A stretch of 64,000 bases of DNA, from contig NZ_JAFREP010000028.1 in NCBI RefSeq assembly GCF_017377855.1, positions 62,001 through 126,000 on the forward strand, written 5' to 3'. Origin of the DNA: Acanthopleuribacter pedis (lineage in GTDB: Bacteria; Acidobacteriota; Holophagae; Acanthopleuribacterales; Acanthopleuribacteraceae). Both the position numbers and the translations under genes were made by a program. Of the stretch, positions 27,623 to 35,240 are shown one piece after another. Under the pieces are notes generated by a model. The model was given only the letters and a program-made list of their open reading frames with translations. It ran no database searches and had not been told where the DNA came from. Every line of letters begins with the position of its first letter. Positions within the stretch are counted from its first letter, which is position 1.

Positions 27623-28175
27623 GCTCGCCTCCGCGTCAACAATCCATCAAAAAATCAAAGTACATGGGACCCATCAACCATTCATGCCGCCGAAACCTGG
27701 TTCCTTCAACGGTGGGCGTTTAATAAAGTCGGCCAACGCCTCGGGCAACACTGAGGCGAAAACATCGTGCGTCCGCAATCTTTACTAGGATCCGTCGCGG
27801 GAAGCAGAAACAGCGCGTACCAAAGTTATGACCGCACACAACCGAAAAGGGTGCAGCGCCGCCCTGAGGGTGGTTTTGCCGAGTAAGTGGCGTAATCGCA
27901 TGTGTTTCAGTTTCGTAGCAGAAATCCTTTTAAGCATTGCGGACTTAAACCTTTTTTAACACTTTTTATAAGGACCACAAAGTTATGATTTTAGCCGCCG
28001 CGGCAAAAGAAGCGTCTTTTTCCCTTCGAGAACACGGGGCGATGGAAGGGACACTTGTCTCAATGCGGCAAGGCAACCCCTTGGGTTGCACCTGGATTCG
28101 TAGCTTGTCACAACGATCCGACCCGCCTCAAGAGCGGGTCGGATCCCTGTTCATTCTGTACTGGACAAACCCGTA
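27623..28175. other. Intergenic region with a perfect 12-bp inverted repeat
   Basis: 553 bases. GATCCGACCCGC (28115-28126) and its exact complement (28134-28145) flank a 7-base loop CTCAAGA. There is no T-run on either side, so it may be a weak or factor-dependent terminator for the VOC gene. An open frame from 27985 has an AAGGA far upstream but overlaps the VOC gene on the other strand and is not called. Confidence 0.6.
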
Positions 28176-28529
28176 TTATGCCGGTGTCCAAACCGCCAAT
28201 TGGTTGCCGTTGGGATCGGTAAAATGGAAACGGCGCCCACCGGGGAACCCGTATGGTTCACGAACCACCTTGCCGCCGGCGGCTTCAACTGCTTTTTGGG
28301 TCGCTTCCAAGTCATCGGCAAACAAAATCACCAGCACGCCGGGATTGCCAGGTGCGACACCTTCCTCACGGTTAAATCCACCCTCGACCCCGGCCCCACT
28401 AAAACTGAGGTAATCCGGGCCCCATTCTTGAAAGGTCCAGCCGAAGGCCTGCTGGTAGAAGGCCATGGTTTGCTCGCGTGCGACAAGCGGAAACTCAATG
28501 TAATTGATGCTGTTATTCACATTTTTCAT
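28176..28529 (-). CDS. VOC (glyoxalase/bleomycin-resistance fold) protein
   Basis: 117 residues from ATG 28529 (GAGG 9 bases upstream); longer starts lack a ribosome-binding site. One beta-alpha-beta-beta-beta pair each side: INYIEFPLVAREQTMAFYQQAFGW, then VVREPYGFPGGRRFHFTDPNGNQLAVW, the standard C-terminal metal-ligand Glu position being replaced by A-V-W. Probably a small-molecule binding or lyase protein of the PhnB/glyoxalase type; substrate unknown. Divergent from the SnoaL-like gene. Confidence 0.8.
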   Translation of the reverse strand: MKNVNNSINYIEFPLVAREQTMAFYQQAFGWTFQEWGPDYLSFSGAGVEGGFNREEGVAPGNPGVLVILFADDLEATQKAVEAAGGKVVREPYGFPGGRRFHFTDPNGNQLAVWTPA

Positions 28530-28604
28530 GGTGTGATCCCTCGGATTCGAAGTAAATTGGCCAAAACCATGCTCGTTCAAACTTTGTTGCGCTGTGAGGG
28601 TACC

Positions 28605-28973
28605 ATGACCGATGTTTCACCACGTGCCTTAATTCAAAATTGGGTCGACCTTTTCAACCAAGGCGACGCCGACGGACTCGCCGCTTTGTACGCGAAGGAC
28701 GCGGTCAATTTCCAAGTCTGCCTCGCGCCCATTGAGGGACGCGAAAACATTCGCGCGATGTTCGCGGGGGAATTCGCCAAAGCCGAAATGACCTGCATCG
28801 TCGAACAAATCCTAGCCGACGGCGATTGGGGCGCACTCGAATGGCGCGACCCGCTCGGCCTGCGCGGTTGCGGTTTTTTCCAAATCAAAAACGGGCTGAT
28901 CCAATACCAACGCGGGTATTGGGATCAGCTTAGCTTTTTGCGGCAGCAAGGTTTGCCCCTGCCGACCGAGTAA
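28605..28973 (+). CDS. SnoaL-like (NTF2 fold) protein
   Basis: 122 residues from ATG 28605, with GAGGG 5 bases upstream. IQNWVDLFNQGDADGLAALYAKDAV and the final YQRGYWD are typical of SnoaL/NTF2-like small proteins, which include isomerases, hydrolases and simple ligand binders. No specific activity can be assigned. A longer open frame extends upstream to 28200 but only this part has protein character and a ribosome-binding site. Confidence 0.75.
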   Translation: MTDVSPRALIQNWVDLFNQGDADGLAALYAKDAVNFQVCLAPIEGRENIRAMFAGEFAKAEMTCIVEQILADGDWGALEWRDPLGLRGCGFFQIKNGLIQYQRGYWDQLSFLRQQGLPLPTE

Positions 28974-28983
28974 CCGATACCTT

Positions 28984-29025
28984 GAATTGCTCACAAGGTC
29001 TGCTGCGAAGCCTTGTAAGCAATTC
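28984..29025. terminator. Hairpin between convergent genes, REP-like
   Basis: Arms 28984-28998 and 29011-29025 pair over 15 positions with one mismatch around the loop TCTGCTGCGAAG. No T-run follows. It separates the convergent SnoaL-like and DEAD-box genes. The loop core and the tail AATTCGGGTTAG resemble sequences in the 62400-62610 region, so it may belong to a dispersed palindromic family. Confidence 0.6.
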
Positions 29026-29028
29026 GGG

Positions 29029-30939
29029 TTAGGGCCGGTTTTTACCTTTGGGTTTACGCGGTTGGCGTCGGTCCAAGGAACGTTTACCTCGACCCGGCGG
29101 TCGCGCACCGTCCATGCGGGGCCGCCCCTGCCGCGGCGGCGGACCACCCTCGTAACGGCTAATACGCAAGGCCTGGCCCGCGACATTCACCTTTTTGAGG
29201 TGACGCAACACATCGCGCGGCATCTGCTCGGGAAGGTCCACCGTGCTGAAGTCGTTAAAAATATCGATGTTGCCGATGTAGGCGCTGTCCAAGCCGATTT
29301 CGTTGGCAATGGCGCCGACGATTTGGCCCGGCTTTACGCCGTGCGCGTGACCGACCATGATTTTGTAACGGGCCATGCCCACTTCCGGTCCACGCGAACG
29401 ACGCCCGCGCGGGCCACGCCCCTCTCGGGGCGGGGGTAAATCAGGCAGATCGAAGCGGGCGGCGGCGCGATCTGCTTCCAACAAGAGCGGCCGGTCACCG
29501 TGAACCATGTGCGCCAGCGCCGCGGCCACATCGAGCAAGGATATCTCGGCAGGTTTTTGTACCTCGTCGGCTTCCCCGAGATCCGGGTCGGCGAATTCGC
29601 CCTCCCTCGTTTCAGCATCCTCCGCGTCACCTTCGTGCGCCTCGGTTTCTTCAAGGTCGGGTTCAACCGGGGCTGTCGCTTTGCGGTTGTTCTCTTCGAC
29701 AAACTTGGTCAATATCTCGCGCAACTGATCCAGATCTGCATCCGCGAGGGTTTCGGCAATTTTATCGGTGAATCTTTCGACGCGTTTGTCGTTAACCGCC
29801 TCGGTGGTCGGCATTTTCATACGGTCGATTTGTTTGCGGGTGGCGCGTTCAATCGCGCGCAGCAGATGGCGCTCGCGTGGCGAAACAAAAAGGATCGCCT
29901 CACCCTTCCGGCCCGCGCGACCGGTGCGGCCGATGCGGTGGACGTAGGCCTCGGTGTCGTGGGGAATATCGTAGTTGATCACGTGACTGATGCGGTCGAC
30001 GTCCAAACCACGCGCGGCCACATCGGTGGCCACAACAATGTCCAATTGACCCGATTTGAGCCGTTCCACGCGGCGCTCCCGCTCTTTTTGGGGGATATCG
30101 CCGTTGAGAGCCGAGGCCGCAAAACCACGCGCCTGAAGCTTTTCAGCGATTTCGGTGGCCGCCGTTTTGGTACGCACAAACACCATCATTCCGTCGAAAG
30201 TTTCCACCTCGAGAATCCGCGTCAACGCGTCCAATTTATGCAGGCCGCTCACCACCCAGTAACGCTGGCGAATGGTTTCCGCCGTCGCGGTTTTCACCTT
30301 GATGGTAATTTCTTCCGGGTCTTTGAGGTGTTTGGTGGCAATGGTGCGAATCTCGCGCGGCATGGTCGCGGAGAATAGGGCGATTTGGCGCGTTTCCGGC
30401 GTTTGTTCAAGGATCCAGGTGACATCGTCGATGAAACCCATGCGCAGCATTTCGTCCGCTTCATCCAGTACCAAACTACTGAGGCGCGAAACATCCAAGG
30501 TGCCGCGACGCATGTGGTCCATCACCCGACCCGGTGTACCGACCACCACGTGGACACCACGTTTTAAGTGGCGCAATTGGCCTTCATAGGCCTGCCCGCC
30601 GTAAATGGGCAATACCTGAAAACCTTTCATGTTAATCGCGTAGCGGTGAAAAGCTTCCGCCACCTGAATGGCCAGCTCGCGTGTCGGCGCCAGCACCAGA
30701 ACCTGGGGATACTTGGCGCTGAGGTCGAGGTTCGACAGAACCGGCAACGCGAAAGCCGCCGTTTTGCCTGTCCCGGTTTGCGCTTGGCCGATTACATCTT
30801 TTCCGGCCGTCACGTAGGGAATAATTTTCGCTTGAATGGGTGAGGGCGTTTCATACCCAACCGCATCCAATGCCTTTAATAATTGTGTGTCCAGTCCTAG
30901 GTCGGCAAAAGTAACGGCTTTCTCTTGTTGTTCGTTCAT
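29029..30939 (-). CDS. deaD: DEAD-box RNA helicase (DeaD/CsdA type)
   Basis: 636 residues from ATG 30939 (AGGA 8 bases upstream). All motifs are present: Q motif region, AQTGTGKT (Walker A), PTRELA, TPGR, DEAD in LVLDEADEML, SAT, ARGLD and HRIGRTGR. Residues about 370-480 are acidic and Glu-rich; the C-terminus carries a DbpA-type RNA-binding domain (MVGHAHGVKPGQIVGAIANEIGL in part) and an Arg/Gly/Pro-rich tail. Family role: ribosome assembly and mRNA unwinding, often at low temperature. Confidence 0.92.
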   Translation of the reverse strand: MNEQQEKAVTFADLGLDTQLLKALDAVGYETPSPIQAKIIPYVTAGKDVIGQAQTGTGKTAAFALPVLSNLDLSAKYPQVLVLAPTRELAIQVAEAFHRYAINMKGFQVLPIYGGQAYEGQLRHLKRGVHVVVGTPGRVMDHMRRGTLDVSRLSSLVLDEADEMLRMGFIDDVTWILEQTPETRQIALFSATMPREIRTIATKHLKDPEEITIKVKTATAETIRQRYWVVSGLHKLDALTRILEVETFDGMMVFVRTKTAATEIAEKLQARGFAASALNGDIPQKERERRVERLKSGQLDIVVATDVAARGLDVDRISHVINYDIPHDTEAYVHRIGRTGRAGRKGEAILFVSPRERHLLRAIERATRKQIDRMKMPTTEAVNDKRVERFTDKIAETLADADLDQLREILTKFVEENNRKATAPVEPDLEETEAHEGDAEDAETREGEFADPDLGEADEVQKPAEISLLDVAAALAHMVHGDRPLLLEADRAAARFDLPDLPPPREGRGPRGRRSRGPEVGMARYKIMVGHAHGVKPGQIVGAIANEIGLDSAYIGNIDIFNDFSTVDLPEQMPRDVLRHLKKVNVAGQALRISRYEGGPPPRQGRPRMDGARPPGRGKRSLDRRQPRKPKGKNRP

Positions 30940-31187
30940 CGATTGTCCTGATTCCAAAAGCGGTCTCCGTGCAAAGGCAAGAGCATAACACAGCGGGGAA
31001 CCCCGAGGAAGAGCGGAGACGAAGTCGCCTCAAACGGGTTATCTATCACGGTTCCCTCGAGGTCTGCCTCACCTTTCCCTCTTTTTCATAAAGTTTGCGA
31101 TTCAGGTGGATGCCGTCACGCGGGTTATACCCGGGGACATTTCCCCGAAGCCGGCGCGCGGGCCGCCAACCATCGCTCACTTTAGGT

Positions 31188-31868
31188 TTAATCGTTCTCC
31201 AGTTTTTGGTTCATGAAAAACAACACCTCGTCGAGGCGTGCTTCCAAAGCTCCCGTGGTTTTGATGCGGGTCAGTTGGGCGCGATCTTCGGGGCGAACCG
31301 TTTTGGCCAGTTCGATCAGTTCAGCGGGCGTTTGCGCCCCCACCATCCCGTCCAAGGTTAATAAAAAAAGGCCGAGGTGAAAGTCGGCCAGAGGACCCAG
31401 AAAGCCCTCTTTACCGGAAAAGTGCATCAGGTCTAACACGAATTGGCGTTTGATTTGCGCGCGCAGCAACTGGTTTTGCGCGGCGGGTGTGGTGCCAAAC
31501 CAGTCGCCGTCGCCGAAGGTACGCACCGTTTCGCCGAAACAGGTGTCCAGCAAGGGATACCAAGGGCTACACAAGGAGGGTCGCGTGGTTAAGAAAATGA
31601 ACTCGGTTCGCCGTTTGTTGCCGTAAGCGCAATCGTCTAGGTAGGCGCGCGGGAAGAAGCTGCCGCCCTGGAAGCGGAACTGGTCGTGGCGCAAGCGCCG
31701 GTTGAGGTCGTTGAGGTAATCGTAATTAAGATCGTCCACCGCCCAAAAAGAAAGACCGCAGGGCGGCAGGTTCAATGAGCGGCAGAACTTGCGCAGGTTA
31801 TAACGCCGTATGGCACGCACCCGACCGCTTTCCGTAAGGCTCTGGCAGAGCGTGGTGACATGAATCAT
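31188..31868 (-). CDS. Hypothetical protein, second of a coupled pair
   Basis: 226 residues from ATG 31868, which overlaps the upstream stop as ATGA. Soluble, mixed alpha/beta composition, with no signal peptide, membrane helix or motif I recognise. Features visible: an Arg-rich N-terminal third (VRAIRRYNLRKFCRSLNL), several aromatic-rich stretches and a helical C-terminus. Its tight coupling to the next gene suggests the two products act together. Confidence 0.65.
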   Translation of the reverse strand: MIHVTTLCQSLTESGRVRAIRRYNLRKFCRSLNLPPCGLSFWAVDDLNYDYLNDLNRRLRHDQFRFQGGSFFPRAYLDDCAYGNKRRTEFIFLTTRPSLCSPWYPLLDTCFGETVRTFGDGDWFGTTPAAQNQLLRAQIKRQFVLDLMHFSGKEGFLGPLADFHLGLFLLTLDGMVGAQTPAELIELAKTVRPEDRAQLTRIKTTGALEARLDEVLFFMNQKLEND

Positions 31869-32644
31869 CACCCCTCCCCTTGCGGCTGCATTTCGCACAG
31901 ATGAAGGCCGAGGCGAATGCTGTTACGCGAGCAGTTTTGCCAATCCTCGCGACGAAAGGCGCCTTCTTGCTCACGCAACGCCTGCCATTCTTCCGGGATG
32001 GTCAGCAATGCCGGCTGAAAACGGGCGGGCATCAGGGCGACCAATTCTTCGTAGGTTTCCAAGCGGAAGTAGCCACAGGCCAGGTTAACCACGCGCCAAA
32101 AAGCCGCTTCGAAGTAACGGACTTGGCTCAGGTGACGAAATTCGCTGGACACAAAAAACTGACAAAAGGTAAACACCTCATCCAGCACATGTTGCCATTC
32201 CAGATCTTGCTGGTATTGGAGCCATTTGGGCAGTTCCGTTTCCTGGGTCTCGGGATCTTCCAGCAACTTGGCCACCAGTAATTTGTTGGCCAAATGGTCT
32301 TTTTCGTTTTCCAGCAGGAACAGTTGCAGCACAAATTGATAGCCGTCATTGAGTGGCGCCAACCAATCGTCGTGGCCGATGTGCCCGCTACAGCGGTAGC
32401 CTTGCCCGGTGAAACGCTTGCACAGGTCGTCCAAGGTTTGCCGCAAACCGAGCAGGTTGGCGGCGGGGCACGCGGCATCCAAGGCAATGACAAAACGCAG
32501 GACTTTGAACTGGGTATCACCCACGTCCACGCCGCGATCCATCGCCCAAAAATAGGTGAGCCATTGCGCAAAACAACGCTCACATTCGGACGCCATGGCG
32601 CGATTGATCTCTTCGACCATCTTTTCCAGGTAAAAACGTTCCAT
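31868..32644 (-). CDS. Hypothetical protein, first of a coupled pair
   Basis: 258 residues from ATG 32644, preferred because AGGCGG lies 8 bases upstream; ATG 32662 is possible. Mostly helical and rich in Trp, Phe and Leu, with six or more Cys including CERC near the N-terminus and no signal peptide. I do not recognise a family. It is translationally coupled to the gene at 31188. The structured 180-bp repeat lies just upstream. Confidence 0.65.
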   Translation of the reverse strand: MERFYLEKMVEEINRAMASECERCFAQWLTYFWAMDRGVDVGDTQFKVLRFVIALDAACPAANLLGLRQTLDDLCKRFTGQGYRCSGHIGHDDWLAPLNDGYQFVLQLFLLENEKDHLANKLLVAKLLEDPETQETELPKWLQYQQDLEWQHVLDEVFTFCQFFVSSEFRHLSQVRYFEAAFWRVVNLACGYFRLETYEELVALMPARFQPALLTIPEEWQALREQEGAFRREDWQNCSRNSIRLGLHLCEMQPQGEG

Positions 32645-32677
32645 GAACGATGCCGCCTGCATGGTTGCTGAATTGGG

Positions 32678-32856
32678 TTAAACCTAAGAGGCGCTGAAGC
32701 GCGGGATTTTCGCTAAAGATCTGGAGCGAAATGGCATGGAAAAAGCGAACCGGGGTCGCGCCCGACGCGCACCCACCGGTGCGGTGAGTAATTTTACAGG
32801 CCGTTGTAGCCCAGAGGTTTAGCGAAAATCACCGGAATCGCGCTTCTTAGGTTAAA
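32678..32856. repeat. Structured ~180-bp repeat, copy A
   Basis: 179 bp. The ends are imperfect inverted repeats: TTAAACCTAAGAGGCGC at the left and the near-complement GCGCTTCTTAGGTTAAA at the right (15/17). Inside, GATTTTCGCTAAA pairs exactly with TTTAGCGAAAATC, then TCTGG with CCAGA, and GCGC-containing hairpins occupy the middle. Copy B (43354-43537) has the same layout with paired changes, so RNA or cruciform structure is conserved. Here it lies between two divergent genes. Confidence 0.85.
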
Positions 32857-32984
32857 GGGTTGGATCCCCCTCAGATTACCCAAAAGCCGGTTGTCGAACA
32901 AGCACTTTCAAGTATTTGACTTAGCCCTTTGCGTCGCGCAGAATCGAAGGGTTTATCCATCCCCGTCCCCTTCAGGAGGTTGCG

Positions 32985-33914
32985 GTGGTCGACCGTTACG
33001 CCAACATGGAAGCTTTTGTCCATGTGGCTGAACTCAACAGCTTTTCAGCCGCCGCGCGCCGACTCGGTCTCTCCAAATCGGTCGTCAGCAAACGCGTCGA
33101 TCAACTCGAAACCCATCTGGGCGTGCAACTTTTGCGGCGCACCACGCGCGTCGTCCACACGACCGAAGCCGGCCGCCGCTACCATCTGTTCTGCCGCGAC
33201 ATCTTGGATCAAATCGCCGCCGCCGACAACGCCCTCAAACGCGAGGACGACGAACCCGAGGGCCACCTGCGCATCAGTTGCCCCACCGCGCTTGGCAGCC
33301 GCATCATCGGCCCTATTGCCTGCGATTACCAGGAACGCTACCCCCGCGTACGCCTCTCGCTGTTGCTCCTCGACCGCAACCCCAACCCCATTGAGGAAGG
33401 GTTCGACATCAGCATTTGGGACCAACCCGGCGCGCGCGGCAACCTCGCCCACCGCCGCCTGGCCCCCCTCAACCGCGTTCTGGTCGCGGCCCCCGATTAC
33501 CTGGCCAAATTTGAACCGATTACCCACCCCAACCAGTTGTACGCCCACCAAACCATTCATTACCAATACCTGGGCGAAGGCCGCGACTGGCGCCTGGAGC
33601 ACCCCCGCCACGGCCGCAGCTTGGCCCGCATCCAGCCGAGCTTCGTGACCAACAACGGCATGCTGATGCGCGACGTGGCACTGGCCGGGAAAGGCATCGC
33701 CATTTTGCCGATGTTCCTGATCGAACGCGAGTTAGCCACCCAGAAGCTGGCGGTGGTACTTCCGGATTGGCGTCCCCCGGCCTACCACATCCTGGCCCTC
33801 TACGCGGCAGGCCGGCAAACCGCGACCAAAACCCGCTGCTTCCTCGAAATGTTACAAGGCGCCTTCCAAACCCAAGGCGCCGCGGCGCTTACTTCACCGC
33901 GACAAAAAAGTTAA
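32985..33914 (+). CDS. LysR family transcriptional regulator
   Basis: 309 residues from GTG 32985 (AGGAGG 5 bases upstream). The N-terminal winged helix-turn-helix (FSAAARRLGLSKSVVSKRVDQLE) is followed by a substrate-binding domain (HLRISCPTALGSRIIGP; LNRVLVAAPDYLA), resembling the CrgA-like LysR subgroup. The last 13 codons (from 33876) lie inside the 61-bp direct repeat, and the stop codon is created by the single base that differs between the two repeat copies. The original C-terminus therefore seems to have been replaced when the island arrived. Confidence 0.88.
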   Translation: MVDRYANMEAFVHVAELNSFSAAARRLGLSKSVVSKRVDQLETHLGVQLLRRTTRVVHTTEAGRRYHLFCRDILDQIAAADNALKREDDEPEGHLRISCPTALGSRIIGPIACDYQERYPRVRLSLLLLDRNPNPIEEGFDISIWDQPGARGNLAHRRLAPLNRVLVAAPDYLAKFEPITHPNQLYAHQTIHYQYLGEGRDWRLEHPRHGRSLARIQPSFVTNNGMLMRDVALAGKGIAILPMFLIERELATQKLAVVLPDWRPPAYHILALYAAGRQTATKTRCFLEMLQGAFQTQGAAALTSPRQKS

Positions 33915-33936
33915 CCGGCCGCTTGGTCAGCAGGCC
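33876..33936. repeat. Left 61-bp direct repeat of the island (attL-like)
   Basis: 61 bp starting GGCGCCGCGGCGCTTACTTC, identical to 39890-39950 except A33914 versus C39928. The right copy is the native 3' end of the gene at 39903-40484 plus 13 bases past its stop; this left copy is an orphan fused to the end of lysR. This is the pattern left by integration at the 3' end of a gene. Confidence 0.9.
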
Positions 33937-33957
33937 GAGTGGCCCAGCGCAAATAAG

Positions 33958-34542
33958 TTAAGGACCCAGGACACCACCCAAAAACTTTGGCTCGCATCCA
34001 TACCGCGTAAGAATACCGGCCTTGAAACGTTCACGAAAAGCGTGGATCTTCTCTATCCGGTAATGAACTCCCGATGTTGTCAAACCAACTTCCGACGCAA
34101 CTTTTTTCAGCGAGTACCCCTCTAAAAATCGTAACAAAAAAATATCATGTCCCTTGGGATCTTCTTGTTCAAGCTCGGTCAAGAAATCTTTGAGAATCGC
34201 AAGGTATTGATGCCGCAGCCGCGGCCTACTTAAAGAGAGCAACAAATGATCCTCAACTTCATTCCGTTTACAGATAAATCGTTCCAAAGGCGGTAGTTGT
34301 TGATCGTTCAATTCCTGATAGCGATATAATTCATCAACCTGAAACAAAACATAGATCAAGAAACGAATCTTACGAACAAGAGAAAGATCATCGGATAACA
34401 TTCGACCCGAGAGACAAGCCATAAAAGTTTTCCTAAACACCACGCTGGGTGGGGAATGTTGGCGACCTTCACGGAAGGTAATGAGCCAGTTGAGTATTTC
34501 AGGCACATCGTGTGGGTGATTCGCTAAAATTTGGGAAAACAC
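33958..34542 (-). CDS. Sigma-70 region 4-like protein (split sigma, second part)
   Basis: 194 residues from GTG 34542, with a perfect AAGGAGG 8 bases upstream that overlaps the stop codon of the region-2 gene. The C-terminal about 60 residues look like sigma region 4: DIFLLRFLEGYSLKKVASEVGLTTSGVHYRIEKI, a helix-turn-helix for the -35 element. The first about 110 residues are helical with no recognised motif. It lacks region 2, which is supplied by the preceding gene. Island gene, minus strand, divergent from the CHAT operon. Confidence 0.7.
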   Translation of the reverse strand: MFSQILANHPHDVPEILNWLITFREGRQHSPPSVVFRKTFMACLSGRMLSDDLSLVRKIRFLIYVLFQVDELYRYQELNDQQLPPLERFICKRNEVEDHLLLSLSRPRLRHQYLAILKDFLTELEQEDPKGHDIFLLRFLEGYSLKKVASEVGLTTSGVHYRIEKIHAFRERFKAGILTRYGCEPKFLGGVLGP

Positions 34543-34555
34543 AGCAACCGCCTCC

Positions 34556-34909
34556 TTAATCCATGCGAAATTCGCTGAGTGAAACCGTTGGTTTACAACG
34601 TCTTAAAGCATCAACTGCAACATCACGAAGTTTGATTTTCGCCAATCCAAGAAAACGTTCGAACGAAGTATCGTGGTGCCGCCCTCGTAGCACCGCCCCG
34701 TTTAAGCTAAGGAAAGCATCATTAATCAATCCTTCCGCACAACCTTGCACATCTTCTTGGGGAAAGTAGCGACGCGCAAGATATTTGGCCGTCGGCAAAA
34801 GCAAAGGCACCATTCGTTCATAAATCTCGTAAAAGGATTCAGGGGTAACACGACCAGCGGATAACTCAGGGTTATTTTCAATAAGGATTGCTGAATCTTC
34901 TCTCTTCAC
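34556..34909 (-). CDS. Sigma-70 region 2-like protein (split sigma, first part)
   Basis: 117 residues from GTG 34909 (GGAGG 6 bases upstream). YEIYERMVPLLLPTAKYLARRYF followed by a helix with FLGLAKIKLRDVAVDALRR resembles region 2 of ECF-type sigma factors, the core-polymerase and -10 binding part. It ends where region 4 should begin; that part is encoded by the next gene, 13 bases on. Two separate reading frames with their own good ribosome-binding sites argue for a genuine two-subunit sigma, as in SigO-RsoA of Bacillus, not a recent frameshift. Confidence 0.65.
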   Translation of the reverse strand: MKREDSAILIENNPELSAGRVTPESFYEIYERMVPLLLPTAKYLARRYFPQEDVQGCAEGLINDAFLSLNGAVLRGRHHDTSFERFLGLAKIKLRDVAVDALRRCKPTVSLSEFRMD

Positions 34910-35240
34910 AATCAACCTCCAATTGGCCCTCAATATCAAACCGAGTGATGCTTTTATTTTTTCAGATTTTTTTTTGATTTTGTTTTAAACTTTTCGTACT
35001 TCCCTGATGAATAGGTCCAAAGTTCCTCGATTAACCTGAGTCATTTCGGCTAAAGATCTAGTGCGAATGTGCTTAGAAATGTTAGCCGAGATCGCAAGTC
35101 CTGACCCGTTCGATCTCACGACATACTCCGTAGACCTTTTGAATCTTTTGGTTTTCCCACGGCCATCCTATTCCATCCGGCTTTTTGAAAAAGCGCCTGC
35201 ACCCAACCGCAAACCTCCTCCATTCACAAAGGAGCGCTTC
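34910..35240. promoter_or_regulatory. Divergent control region of the CHAT/sigma island
   Basis: 331 bases, markedly AT-rich near 34945-35000 (long T-runs). It must hold both divergent promoters; no standard sigma-70 pair stands out, as expected if the island's own sigma is used. At 35031-35077 lies a degenerate piece of the 180-bp repeat (TTAACCTGAG, then GGCTAAAGATCT). Confidence 0.55.
35031..35077. repeat. Degenerate fragment of the 180-bp repeat (copy C)
   Basis: TTAACCTGAG corresponds to the left end of copies A and B; after a deletion of about 20 bases the block GGCTAAAGATCT..GCGAA follows in the same order. The rest of the element, including the right arm, is missing. Confidence 0.55.

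Noticed and set aside
27985..28413. A 142-codon plus-strand frame with a distant AAGGA
   Set aside because: Most of it is antisense to the VOC gene and it crosses the perfect inverted repeat at 28115-28145.
29500..30378. A 292-codon plus-strand frame
   Set aside because: Antisense to the DEAD-box helicase; it carries no domain and mirrors the helicase codons.
33958..34909. A recent frameshift splitting one sigma gene
   Set aside because: The two frames are separated by a stop, a strong AAGGAGG and a GTG start, and the second protein has 110 extra residues, so one indel would not give a normal sigma factor.
35061..35240. An N-terminal extension of the CHAT protein from GTG 35061
   Set aside because: The ATG at 35241 has AAAGGAG at ideal spacing, while the extension starts inside the degenerate repeat and has no ribosome-binding site.
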